Shown piece by piece: positions 6,398 to 13,154 of a stretch of DNA of 13,154 bases. Location: NCBI GenBank assembly GCA_016926595.1, contig JAFGOG010000478.1, positions 1 to 13,154 of the forward strand. The letters are read 5' to 3'. The DNA comes from Anaerolineae bacterium (lineage in GTDB: Bacteria; Chloroflexota; Anaerolineae; JAAYZQ01). The notes beneath the pieces are model-generated. The model did not search any database. It had not been told where the DNA came from and saw only the letters and a program-made list of their open reading frames with translations. A program made the translations under genes and the position numbers. Within the stretch, counting starts at the first letter, position 1. Every line of letters begins with the position of its first letter.

Positions 6398-7381
6398 ATG
6401 AAATGGAGACATTGGAGCATTCTAATTGTCCTGGTCCTGCTAAACTATCTCATCTTTAGCACTGCGTTCACCCAGTTGACTCGGAAGCAGCAGGTGGACG
6501 TGCTTCCAACCCGGACGCCGCAGCCAACCTTTGAAAGTGTCGACGTCACCCCGCTCGCCTGGAAGGTATTGCCGACCAACACGCCGTATCCTACCCTCGC
6601 CCCAATCGTCTCCCCAACCGCGACTCCATCCGCTACGCTGGTCATAAGCGTAGCGGTAACGGCCACACTCCAAGCTACGGCTACGCCTCCTTCTCCGACT
6701 GCTACGCCTCTCCCCCCGACCGTCACGCCAGCGCCGACCAATACACCTACTCCCAGCCCCACAAGCCAGGTCGTCGTTCATGTCGTCAAGCGTGGCGAGA
6801 CGTTGGGTGTGATCGCCCAGCAGTATGGTGTAACCGTCAATGCTATCGTCCGGGCCAATAACATCGCCAATCCCAGCTTGATCTACCCCGGCCAGAAGCT
6901 GAATATCCCGGTGTCCGGCCAGGTAGTGCCCACCACCACACCCCGGCCGGCTCAGACCAAAGCGCCCACGCCGACCGCCACCGTCAAGCCGACGGGCACC
7001 AGCCAGCAGTTCACCGCCGAATTGGAATGGCGGCCTGGTGTGGCTCCCAATTGCTCCGGACCCGCCATCTCTAGCCTGAGCATCGTCAAAGATGCTGCCG
7101 GCAACCCGGTGGACGGCGTGGTTGTCGAAGTGAACTGCTATGGCAATCGCTGGTCGACGATCCCATCCGGCAAGGCGGGTGTCTACGAGCCCGGCCACTA
7201 TGATTGGAGTCCAGGTCAGCCCCAGCCTGTCGACTGGGTGTGCACTGCCCGCGTTACAGAGATCAACGGCCAGGCGGTCGCCTCCTCGCAGGAAGTGTCG
7301 ATCCACTTTGACACCAACGATTGCCAGCCCGGTGGTCCTGGTCACCAGGTTGCCATCGTAAACTGGACAAAATGGTGGTAG
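6398..7381 (+). CDS. Membrane-anchored LysM protein with Thr-Pro-rich stalk and novel C-terminal domain
   Basis: A 327-residue exported cell-envelope protein. An uncleaved signal anchor (MKWRHW, then hydrophobic 7-24) is followed by a long Thr/Pro/Ala stalk (about 36-124), with runs such as [15 protein letters not shown]. Next comes one LysM domain (about 127-171; [18 protein letters not shown] ... [14 protein letters not shown]), which should bind GlcNAc-containing glycans, probably peptidoglycan. After a second Thr-Pro linker (about 177-203) there is a C-terminal domain (about 204-327) with Cys219, 247, 282 and 309, a DAAGNP motif at 232-237, and the ending NWTKWW. I do not recognise that domain, but the lipoprotein at 12204-12965 appears to carry a relative of it. 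The stalk is a plausible O-glycosylation target for the GT39 enzyme, whose gene ends tail to tail with this one after 1 nt. LysM call certain; role unknown. Confidence 0.9.
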   Translation: MKWRHWSILIVLVLLNYLIFSTAFTQLTRKQQVDVLPTRTPQPTFESVDVTPLAWKVLPTNTPYPTLAPIVSPTATPSATLVISVAVTATLQATATPPSPTATPLPPTVTPAPTNTPTPSPTSQVVVHVVKRGETLGVIAQQYGVTVNAIVRANNIANPSLIYPGQKLNIPVSGQVVPTTTPRPAQTKAPTPTATVKPTGTSQQFTAELEWRPGVAPNCSGPAISSLSIVKDAAGNPVDGVVVEVNCYGNRWSTIPSGKAGVYEPGHYDWSPGQPQPVDWVCTARVTEINGQAVASSQEVSIHFDTNDCQPGGPGHQVAIVNWTKWW

Positions 7382-7382
7382 C

Positions 7383-9686
7383 TCACTCTCCGACGTTCAC
7401 AAACTGGGCTGAGAACGGCTCGACTGATTGGCCATCGCGCCTGATCGGCTGCACGCGCACCCGGTAGCGTCCTGGCTTTAGGTCGGCAGGCAGCGGCAGG
7501 TTGAACTGGCCGCGCCACACGTCGCCTGCCTGCCATTCGCTCGTCGCATAGCCGTTTACCAGTTCTCCACTGAGCTCGACCACCTGGCGCCCGTCCTTAC
7601 TTACCAGGCTCAGAACAACCTGCCAGTGGCCGGCCGGCTGTCCCTTTGCCTGCCAGTAAAGATTGACGTGCAGCATGTCTCCCGGCCGGAGCGCTGCCTC
7701 GGGCTGGTGGGCAAAGCCCAGCCTGTGTTGATCATAACCTAGCAGTGCAATCTCGCCAAAGGAAGCGCCCTCGCTGCGCTCCATGCCCAGGGCCAGGAGC
7801 GGCGCTGGTGCGAGAGGCCTCTCCACGGTCAGTGGCTCCAGCCACACCTGGCTGGAACCGTCCGGGGCCAGCATCCGTTCGCCCGTTTCCAAGTCATAGA
7901 GTCCTGTTTCGACGCGGTATTCCCCAGGCGGCGTGGCCGGGTGGACCGGCACCCCAAAGTTGCCTGCCACCTGTTCGCCTGGCTGGCCTGGGAGTATCTC
8001 GGCGTCGATTTGGCCCACGATCTGATCCCTGGCATCCAAAACGTGCGCAAACAGCTTGTAACGCCGCGATAGCGCCTGTTCAGTCTGCCAAAACAGGGTG
8101 ATCGGCGCGATGTCGCCGGCTGACAACTGGCGCTGCGCCAGGCTGTAGCCCACCAGCCGGATCTCATCCCCTGACCTGGCGCTGCGCAGCAGGACGTCCA
8201 TGCTGCGATCGGGCGCCGAGGGCGCCTGGCCCGGCACGGCATAGACAACCAACCGCACGTTGCCGTACCAGGCGTCGAGCGCCTGGTAGGCTTGGCGGTC
8301 GAGCCAGCCTTCCACCACCTGCTCCGGGTCGCTCTCGCCGGTCGCCCACAGCACGGCGAAAACCCGCCCGCCCGGCCTGACCAGGCCCGACAGCGCCGCC
8401 TCGGTGGCAGCCGGGTCTGGCGGCCGGCTGGTTGGCAGGGGATAGACCGGCAGATCGCCGTGGTAGTAATAGCCGAACACCTCTTGCTGTCCCGGCGCAT
8501 TCAGCACGATGGCATCCCCCTCCCGGCCGAGCGCCTCGATGTAGGCGGCGATGCCCCGGTAGTCGTCCCGGGCGTACGCAGGCTCGACATAATAATTTCG
8601 CAGGGCCGCGCCCGCGCCGACCAGGACGAGCAGGAGGGCGATCATCTGCACAAAACGCAGGACGTAACGTGTGAGCCGCTCGCCGTAACCCGACGCGCCG
8701 GCAGCCAACAGCAGCATGACCGGTGGCGAGGCGACCAGCAGGAATTTCAAGTAGGCTTCCCGGTACAGGCCCAGGGCCAGGATCGAAACAGCCGGCACGG
8801 CGAGCCACACAGCCAGTAGGGCGGGTTTCCAGGCGCGCCTTCCGCTCCACCCAAACAGCCCGACAACGGCCAGGAATGCCGCCGCCAGCAGCGGCGCTGC
8901 TGCCTGCCCAGTCTCTATAGTTGGCCCTAGCGCCAGCCAGCGCCAGGTATCGGCCAGGGCCTGGAAGAAGGGCGCCTGCGGCGATGGGCCGGGCCAGCTT
9001 GTCGCCTGCCGCAGCGCCGTCGGCAGCCAGGGCAGGTAGAGCAGAACCACGCCTGCCTGGGCTGCGATCCAGCCCAGAGCCTGGCCCTGGTCAAGACGCC
9101 TCGTCCTTAGCGAAAGCAAGTAGCCCAGGTTCGCCGCCACGATGGCGAAAATGAACGAATAGTGGGTGTACAGCCCGGCAGCCTCCAGCACGACGAGGGC
9201 GGCCAGCGCAGCAGCCGACCTCGACTGCACGAACCGGACTAGGGCCAGCATCGCCGCGGCAGCCAGGACGGCGGCCAACATGTACATCCGTGCTTCCTGT
9301 GAATAGTAGACCTGAAAGGGGTTGACTGCGGCCAGGAATGCGGCCAGCAGGCCGATCCATGCCCCTCCCTCCGGCCGCAGTCGCCGGACCAGGGCATAGA
9401 TCAGCGCCACCAACGCCACCCCCAGCAGCGCCGACAAGGAACGGACTGCCGCTTCCCCCGTGCCTAGCAGCCGCACCCAGCCGTGCAGCAGCCAGTAGTA
9501 GAGCGGTGGGTGGATGTCGTGGGCTGCGTCGTGGGCGATGGTCGCCAGGTCGCGCTGCGCCACCGCCACGCTGGTGCCCTCGTCGTTCCACAGGCTGGGC
9601 CCATCCAGGCGGTAAAGGCGCAGGCCCAGGGCCAGCAGTAGGATGGCGAACAGGAGGGTGCCAGAGCGCAGGCTGCCACAGTTCAC
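7383..9686 (-). CDS. GT39-type (PMT-like) membrane glycosyltransferase with tandem C-terminal beta domains
   Basis: A 767-residue polytopic enzyme of the GT-C fold, family 39/ArnT-like. It should transfer a sugar from a polyprenyl-phosphate donor to an extracytoplasmic acceptor. Key features: first periplasmic loop with WNDEG (Asp35-Glu36, catalytic acid region); IHPPLYYWLLHGW (59-70); and VYYSQEARMYML (126-137). About ten hydrophobic helices run to residue 360. A soluble domain (about 365-487) follows. Two tandem beta-sandwich-like modules come next (about 506-600 and 643-750), each with I-x-L-(V/L)-G-Y, G-D-x(4)-L-(F/Y)-W-Q and PG-x-YRV. The tail makes it longer than plain family members. 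The start is a GTG at 9686, 11 nt after the glycosidase gene's TAG, with only a weak ribosome site. It is last in the lipoprotein-GNAT-GH-GT39 run. The acceptor is unknown; Thr-Pro stalk proteins nearby are candidates. Confidence 0.88.
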   Translation of the reverse strand: MNCGSLRSGTLLFAILLLALGLRLYRLDGPSLWNDEGTSVAVAQRDLATIAHDAAHDIHPPLYYWLLHGWVRLLGTGEAAVRSLSALLGVALVALIYALVRRLRPEGGAWIGLLAAFLAAVNPFQVYYSQEARMYMLAAVLAAAAMLALVRFVQSRSAAALAALVVLEAAGLYTHYSFIFAIVAANLGYLLSLRTRRLDQGQALGWIAAQAGVVLLYLPWLPTALRQATSWPGPSPQAPFFQALADTWRWLALGPTIETGQAAAPLLAAAFLAVVGLFGWSGRRAWKPALLAVWLAVPAVSILALGLYREAYLKFLLVASPPVMLLLAAGASGYGERLTRYVLRFVQMIALLLVLVGAGAALRNYYVEPAYARDDYRGIAAYIEALGREGDAIVLNAPGQQEVFGYYYHGDLPVYPLPTSRPPDPAATEAALSGLVRPGGRVFAVLWATGESDPEQVVEGWLDRQAYQALDAWYGNVRLVVYAVPGQAPSAPDRSMDVLLRSARSGDEIRLVGYSLAQRQLSAGDIAPITLFWQTEQALSRRYKLFAHVLDARDQIVGQIDAEILPGQPGEQVAGNFGVPVHPATPPGEYRVETGLYDLETGERMLAPDGSSQVWLEPLTVERPLAPAPLLALGMERSEGASFGEIALLGYDQHRLGFAHQPEAALRPGDMLHVNLYWQAKGQPAGHWQVVLSLVSKDGRQVVELSGELVNGYATSEWQAGDVWRGQFNLPLPADLKPGRYRVRVQPIRRDGQSVEPFSAQFVNVGE

Positions 9687-9697
9687 AGGGCGTGCAC

Positions 9698-11305
9698 CTA
9701 TCTGCCGACTGTCAGGCTGTCGATGCTCAGCAGGCCATCGCCAGGGCGAATGGCGATCGTGTGCCGGCCGCCAGACAGCTTGCTGGCCAGGCGGATCTGT
9801 TCGCCCGGGCCGCAGGAGGCCAGTTGCTCAGCCGCGCCGTCGATGGAATAGCGCAATGTCCCTGCCGTGCCAGGCCCCACGCGCAGCCACAGTTCTGCCC
9901 CTTCGAACGCAAAGCTAAGGCTCGCCTGTGGATCGCCGGTCATTCTATAGCCACCTACTCCTCCGGGCCCAGCCGCTGCATCCGTACGGGCCTCCCAATC
10001 GCCCGCGTAGGATAGCAGCCAGTGGTCCTCCTGGTGCACGCCGAAGTATAACGTCTGCGCCTCGTCGCTGTGAGTATAAGCCCTTAGAGCGTCGTACACC
10101 GGCAGTGGCGTGAAATCGGGCTCGACCATGCGGAAATAGTACCAAGATTGATCCTTCTCCTGGTCGGTAGCCCGTTTGAAAAACCAAAAGTTGACTACGC
10201 CGACCCACGGCCACTCCCGTTGGACGCGCCGGTAAGCCAGCACGGCGTTCGTCGCCTGCTGCTCGGTTGCAACAAATCCGAATCGCTTGTCAGGCAAGTC
10301 GGCCGGCGGCGCGTTCCAATTCATCTCGGTGATCCAGATCGGCTTTTGTGCATTGCCATTTTTGACCATGATCTCGCGCAGGTACTCGGGCCGGGAAAAG
10401 TTGAGCACCCGTGGCCTCATCCGCCGGTCGGTGGGGCCGGACCACAGGCCGTAATCCTGCATGGCCAGCACATCGAAATAACCGCCCGCGCCGGCGTCGT
10501 ACATCCGCTGCAAAAAGACAAAGTCGTTCAGATCTCGTGGCCCAAGCGGGATCGTTTGGGCCAGTGCGCCAGAGATGACTGTGCATTCGGGACAGGCGGC
10601 CTTGATCCGGGTGTAGGCCACCTTCAACAGCTCGGTGTACCCCTCCGGGCTTACCGGTTGTTCGCCCCACTCGGGGTAGATATTCGGCTCGTTCCAGACC
10701 TGGTAGTGGCGGATGCGGCCCCGATAGCGGCTGACCACTGCCTCTACGAAATCGCCATAGTCGTCCAGGTTGTCAGGCGGGGCAAAGGTGCCGGCGTCCG
10801 CGCCCCTGGCCCGGCTCCACTCTGGCGGGTTGCTCAGCCGGGCAATGATCTCCAGCCCATACGCATCGGCCAGGTCTACGATCTGGTCGTACTTGTCCCA
10901 GGCTGAGCGGTAGGGCTCGTGCCGCCGGTCCTGAAAATCCCCCTTGCCGTGGATCTCGATGTCTTCCCACGGAAACTCTTGCCGTATCCAGTGCAAGCCG
11001 GCGTCGGCGATCATCTGCACGGCCCGCTCCCGCTTCTCCGGTTCGACCTCCTGTTCCAGGAAGGTGTTAATGCCAAACGGATTCATACCGGCGTTGGCCA
11101 CCGGAACAAGATCGGCGGTGTCGGGCTGGGGCCGTGTAAGGTTTCCTAGCCATTCCAATCCACCCCGCACCTGGCCGCCCAATGAATCTTCGCCGGTGAC
11201 GTCAAAGAGCAGGCGCGACCAGGCCGGCCGTGTGGCGGCCACAACGCCGCCCAGCAGCCCGACCAGCAGTGCCAGCCCCAGCAGCCGGATCCCATTTCGC
11301 CTCAT
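9698..11305 (-). CDS. Exported glycoside hydrolase, TIM-barrel clan GH-A-like
   Basis: A 535-residue extracytoplasmic glycosidase. The N-terminal MRRNG plus hydrophobic segment (5-26) is a signal or anchor. The frame is also open back to a possible start at 11377, but that would overlap the GNAT gene by 68 nt and put 24 polar residues before the signal, so I choose the ATG at 11305. The catalytic barrel spans about 75-420. It has a WIRQEFPWEDI segment (106-116), acid/base Glu206 in YQVWNEPN, and nucleophile Glu327 in IWITEMNWN, the two-glutamate retaining arrangement of clan GH-A (GH5/GH39-like). A C-terminal beta-rich domain (about 430-535; LSFAFEGAELWLRVG ... GGRHTIAIRPGDG) resembles carbohydrate-binding modules. 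The start is 4 nt after the GNAT stop and the end is 11 nt before the GT39 gene. The exact family and sugar are not determinable by eye. Confidence 0.85.
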   Translation of the reverse strand: MRRNGIRLLGLALLVGLLGGVVAATRPAWSRLLFDVTGEDSLGGQVRGGLEWLGNLTRPQPDTADLVPVANAGMNPFGINTFLEQEVEPEKRERAVQMIADAGLHWIRQEFPWEDIEIHGKGDFQDRRHEPYRSAWDKYDQIVDLADAYGLEIIARLSNPPEWSRARGADAGTFAPPDNLDDYGDFVEAVVSRYRGRIRHYQVWNEPNIYPEWGEQPVSPEGYTELLKVAYTRIKAACPECTVISGALAQTIPLGPRDLNDFVFLQRMYDAGAGGYFDVLAMQDYGLWSGPTDRRMRPRVLNFSRPEYLREIMVKNGNAQKPIWITEMNWNAPPADLPDKRFGFVATEQQATNAVLAYRRVQREWPWVGVVNFWFFKRATDQEKDQSWYYFRMVEPDFTPLPVYDALRAYTHSDEAQTLYFGVHQEDHWLLSYAGDWEARTDAAAGPGGVGGYRMTGDPQASLSFAFEGAELWLRVGPGTAGTLRYSIDGAAEQLASCGPGEQIRLASKLSGGRHTIAIRPGDGLLSIDSLTVGR

Positions 11306-11309
11306 CGGC

Positions 11310-12200
11310 CTACGCTCTGTCCTCGTCCAGCCGCCGCTCAAAGATCCACAGCTCGCCCTTCCAGTCGCCCTGGTCATAGCCGGCAGCCCGGAACGCGTCG
11401 CGCAGCCAGGCTAGGTCAGGCAGCATCGCTTCGACTTGCGGGATGCCAACCCGGGCGGCCTGCGCCCGCAGGGCGGCGGCGAGGGCTGTCACAGCCTCTG
11501 GCTGGCCTGCGGCTGCGTCTGCATAGCCGACCCACATCCCACCCCCCTCGGGATCGATCGAGACCGCCGCCAGCGCGGTCAGCTCCTCCTCCGGTGTGAG
11601 GAGGGCCGCCATCTGCCCGGTGGCCAGCATGTCGGCCACCCGTTCCGTCGAAAGGGACCGCCAGGCCCAGCCACAGTCATACAAGCCGTGCATATGGGCC
11701 AGCACGGGGCTGCGCTGCAGGAAAGCCTCCACCTGGGCAGCTTGCTCTGGCCCCAGGATTGCCGGCAGTGGGCCGTCGGGCATGGCTTCGGCGAGCAGCA
11801 GTTGGCCAGCGCCGACGCGCACCATGCCCACCCGGGCGACCATGGTGTGGACGGCCGTGTTGGAACTGCTGGTGGCCAACCGGACCACCTTCGCCCCGTG
11901 CTCCTGGGCATAGGCCAGGTCGTGCTCCATGAACTGCCAGCCGATCCCTTGCCGGCGGCGCTCTGGGTCCACCCGCATCCCTTCGAACCAGGCCTGTTCG
12001 GGTGAGTGAAAGACCAGGCGGTTGACGGCCACAACCTGGCCGTCCATCTCGCCGACTTGGAGAACGGCCCGCTCGTCGGCCAGCCATGTGTCCCACACTT
12101 CTGGGATATAGTCCCCCCATTCCCAGGTGTGGGCGCAGATCCGCTCCACCGCTGGCCGATCCTCAGGCCGCGCCGGGCGGATGACCATCTCATTCTGCAC
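11310..12200 (-). CDS. GNAT family acetyltransferase with two GNAT-like halves
   Basis: A 296-residue cytoplasmic protein. The N-terminal half is a clear GNAT domain: VIRPARPEDRPAVERI (6-21); the acetyl-CoA-binding motif GMRVDPERRRQGIG (74-87); and SSSNTAVHTMVARVGMVRVG (111-130). The second half (about 150-293) looks like a degenerate second GNAT fold. It has a helix-rich LTPEEELTALAAVSIDP segment and a closing MLPDLAWLRDAFRAAGY ... ELWIFERRL that has the shape of a GNAT C-terminal strand, but no recognisable pyrophosphate loop. The acceptor is unknown; an amino sugar or a protein N-terminus or lysine are the usual options. The start is the GTG at 12200 (an ATG at 12188 is possible), 3 nt after the lipoprotein stop codon. 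It lies 4 nt before the glycosidase gene, so these genes are almost surely one transcript. Confidence 0.85.
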   Translation of the reverse strand: MQNEMVIRPARPEDRPAVERICAHTWEWGDYIPEVWDTWLADERAVLQVGEMDGQVVAVNRLVFHSPEQAWFEGMRVDPERRRQGIGWQFMEHDLAYAQEHGAKVVRLATSSSNTAVHTMVARVGMVRVGAGQLLLAEAMPDGPLPAILGPEQAAQVEAFLQRSPVLAHMHGLYDCGWAWRSLSTERVADMLATGQMAALLTPEEELTALAAVSIDPEGGGMWVGYADAAAGQPEAVTALAAALRAQAARVGIPQVEAMLPDLAWLRDAFRAAGYDQGDWKGELWIFERRLDEDRA

Positions 12201-12203
12201 GCT

Positions 12204-12965
12204 TCACCATGTCCGCCGAAAGATCACACGCCAGGAGAAATGCTGCCACTTGACATTCGTCTCGCAGTCTGCCTCGTTAACGCAGTAGCCTGCCTTGATC
12301 AAATCGGCGTTCGATATGCCATCTCTCATCGTCGTAAGGCGTTTTGTCCTCTCGCTTCGAAACCCTTTGACTTCCAGGTGATAGTCACCCGCCCCCATCA
12401 GAATCTCGGCGTGATAATACAGGGGTTTGTCACCTGTTCTAGCTTCAATCGCGGGCCCTACCATATTCCAAACGATCAAGTCATCAAGAGGATTGCCTGC
12501 TGCGTCTTCGACTCGAATATAAATAGTATAGAGCCCACCTGTGTTCTCGCTTTTCGGAATCAGATCCTGTTGCACCACGCGAAAATCGACCTTGGGAACC
12601 GGTGTCTCCGTACGAGTCGGCGGGACCGGCGTCTTGGTCGCAGCCGGCCGTGGGGTATTGGTAGGCGGCGCCGCCGTGTCTGTAGGTGGCGCCGGGGTGT
12701 CTGTGGGCGGCGCCGTGATCGGCGCCTCAGTTGGCGGGATCGACGTCTCGGTCGGCGGCGCAGGCGTGTCTGTCGGCGTGGGGGTAGGCGTCCCGGTCGG
12801 CGGCGCTGTCGGGGTCGGCGTCAGGGTTGCGGTCAAGACCGGCCGCGGCGTCTTGGTGGGCGTTGGCGTTACCTGGCCCACTTCCCCCCTGCCCACAGTA
12901 CAGCCCAGCAGGAGTACCACCAGCAAGGCGCTGATTGCAGCCACGATGTACCTTCGGTTCGTCAC
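12204..12965 (-). CDS. Thr-Pro-stalk lipoprotein with C-terminal domain related to that of the LysM protein
   Basis: A 253-residue surface lipoprotein of unknown function. Signal peptide MTNRRYIVAAISALLVV ends in a lipobox LLGC with the lipidated Cys22. A stalk of about 90 residues (33-124) is almost wholly Thr, Pro, Ala and Ser, built of units such as APPTDTP. A folded domain (about 126-253) follows, with IYIRVEDAAGNP (148-159), GAGDYHLEVKG (191-201), Cys228, Cys233 and the last residue Trp253. The DAAGNP-to-DC spacing and the terminal Trp match the C-terminal domain of the LysM protein at 6398-7381. The start is a GTG at 12965; an AGAGGA element lies 10 nt upstream. The gene begins 18 nt after the dehydrogenase stop, so readthrough from that gene is possible. 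It heads the run with the GNAT, glycosidase and GT39 genes. Confidence 0.85.
   Translation of the reverse strand: MTNRRYIVAAISALLVVLLLGCTVGRGEVGQVTPTPTKTPRPVLTATLTPTPTAPPTGTPTPTPTDTPAPPTETSIPPTEAPITAPPTDTPAPPTDTAAPPTNTPRPAATKTPVPPTRTETPVPKVDFRVVQQDLIPKSENTGGLYTIYIRVEDAAGNPLDDLIVWNMVGPAIEARTGDKPLYYHAEILMGAGDYHLEVKGFRSERTKRLTTMRDGISNADLIKAGYCVNEADCETNVKWQHFSWRVIFRRTW
12658..12816 (-). repeat. Degenerate 21-27 bp tandem repeat coding the Thr-Pro stalk
   Basis: Seven successive units of 21, 21, 27, 21, 21, 24 and 24 bp begin at 12658, 12679, 12700, 12727, 12748, 12769 and 12793. Most have the plus-strand pattern TCnGTnGGCGGCGcC. Each encodes seven to nine residues around PPTDT or PPTET. All units are multiples of three, so copy-number change would keep the frame and alter stalk length. 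The same bases produce a Gly-Val-rich antisense frame that is not a gene. Confidence 0.6.
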
Positions 12966-12983
12966 AGGTTTAGTATCCTCTCA

Positions 12984-13154
12984 CTAGGTAATAAGCACGG
13001 CGGCCCCCCGGATCTGGGCCCGCTTGAGCCGCTGCAGCACGGCGTTCGCCTCTGCCAGCGGGTACAGCTCTACGTCGGTGTGGATCGGAATCTCAGCCGC
13101 CAGTTGCAGCAGCTCCACCGCGTCGCGGCGGGTGGCGTTGGCCACGCTGCGCAC
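12984..13154 (-). CDS. Zinc-dependent alcohol dehydrogenase-type protein, C-terminal fragment (cut by the window)
   Basis: Only the last 56 codons are inside the window; the start lies off the right edge. The peptide begins VRSVANATRRDAVELLQLAA and continues EIPIHTDVELYPLAEANAVL, then QRLKRAQIRGAAVLIT and TAG (12984-12986). The pattern SVANxTRxDxxExLxLAAEIPI, then PLxEANxxLxxLKxxxIxGAAVL, is the C-terminal end of medium-chain zinc-dependent alcohol dehydrogenases. It covers the final part of the Rossmann domain and the returning catalytic-domain strand. Zinc ligands and the NAD(P) glycine motif are outside the window, so substrate and activity cannot be judged. It lies 18 nt upstream of the lipoprotein gene on the same strand, but a functional link is not evident. 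Confidence 0.85.
   Translation of the reverse strand: MRSVANATRRDAVELLQLAAEIPIHTDVELYPLAEANAVLQRLKRAQIRGAAVLIT

Noticed and set aside
6440..7345. A 301-codon open frame on the minus strand opposite the LysM gene
   Set aside because: It mirrors the LysM gene, is rich in Arg and Gly with no recognisable domain, and has no promoter or ribosome site. The plus-strand frame has a clear anchor, LysM domain and start signals.
8292..8819. A 175-codon plus-strand frame inside the GT39 gene
   Set aside because: It lies opposite the conserved soluble domain and membrane helices of GT39, with no recognisable motif; a shadow of high-GC coding sequence.
11306..11377. Longer start for the glycoside hydrolase at 11377
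   Set aside because: It would overlap the GNAT gene by 68 nt and put a polar, Arg-rich stretch before the signal anchor; the ATG at 11305 sits 4 nt after the GNAT stop and directly before the anchor.
12972..12977. GATACT 6 nt before the lipoprotein GTG, considered as a third leaderless promoter
   Set aside because: Only 4 of 6 bases match, there is no TG extension and no acceptable -35 at 16-18 nt; an AGAGGA ribosome-site candidate overlaps it, and readthrough from the dehydrogenase gene is an equal explanation.
12541..12987. A 148-codon plus-strand frame with Gly-Val-rich repeats that looked like a structural protein
   Set aside because: The repeats are simply the reverse complement of the Thr-Pro stalk codons of the lipoprotein, which has a proper lipobox signal.

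Overview
The window is a high-GC, gene-dense piece of bacterial chromosome. It most resembles a member of the Chloroflexota, probably Anaerolineae or a relative. That placement is inference from style: surface proteins with long Thr-Pro stalks, a GT39-type membrane glycosyltransferase with extra C-terminal beta domains, a DUF401 membrane protein, and promoters that seem to give leaderless mRNAs. No ribosomal or other phylogenetic marker is present. There is no tRNA, rRNA, CRISPR array or transposase.

Layout. (1) 3-920 (+): the 3' part of a HAMP/HisKA/HATPase sensor histidine kinase, cut by the window edge. (2) 928-3412 (-): a probable three-gene operon, read as a small HD-domain alarmone hydrolase-like protein, then a DUF401 membrane protein (1 nt after it), then a metallo-beta-lactamase-fold hydrolase. 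(3) 3535-4017 (+): a two-helix membrane protein with a PH-like tail, transcribed divergently from the HD gene. Both genes have -35/extended -10 elements placed so that transcription should begin at or next to the ATG. (4) 4018-4175: a short stretch that continues the reading frame of the next gene past its stop codon. (5) 4176-6242 (-): a family 2 glycosyltransferase followed by a secreted PHB-depolymerase/LpqC-type esterase. (6) 6243-6397: a divergent intergenic region with a long inverted repeat, a perfect 10-bp palindrome and a clear promoter. (7) 6398-7381 (+): a membrane-anchored LysM protein with Thr-Pro linkers. (8) 7383-12965 (-): a tight four-gene run, read as lipoprotein, double-GNAT acetyltransferase, clan GH-A-like glycoside hydrolase, then GT39 glycosyltransferase, with gaps of 3, 4 and 11 nt. 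It may continue from the gene upstream. (9) 12984-13154 (-): the C-terminal end of a zinc-dependent alcohol dehydrogenase-type protein.

How they may work together. The right half looks like a cell-envelope and surface-carbohydrate module. It has a polyprenyl-sugar-using GT39 enzyme, an extracytoplasmic glycosidase, an acetyltransferase, a GT2 enzyme, and two exported proteins whose Thr/Pro-rich stalks are plausible O-glycosylation targets. The LysM protein and the lipoprotein lie at opposite ends of this module, yet they appear to share the same C-terminal domain: a DAAGNP motif, a DC dipeptide 77-79 residues later, and a terminal Trp. The left half looks regulatory: a sensor kinase and an alarmone hydrolase linked to a membrane transporter-like protein. 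The best leads for something undescribed are the shared C-terminal domain, the stalk-protein/GT39/glycosidase linkage, and the back-to-back leaderless promoters.
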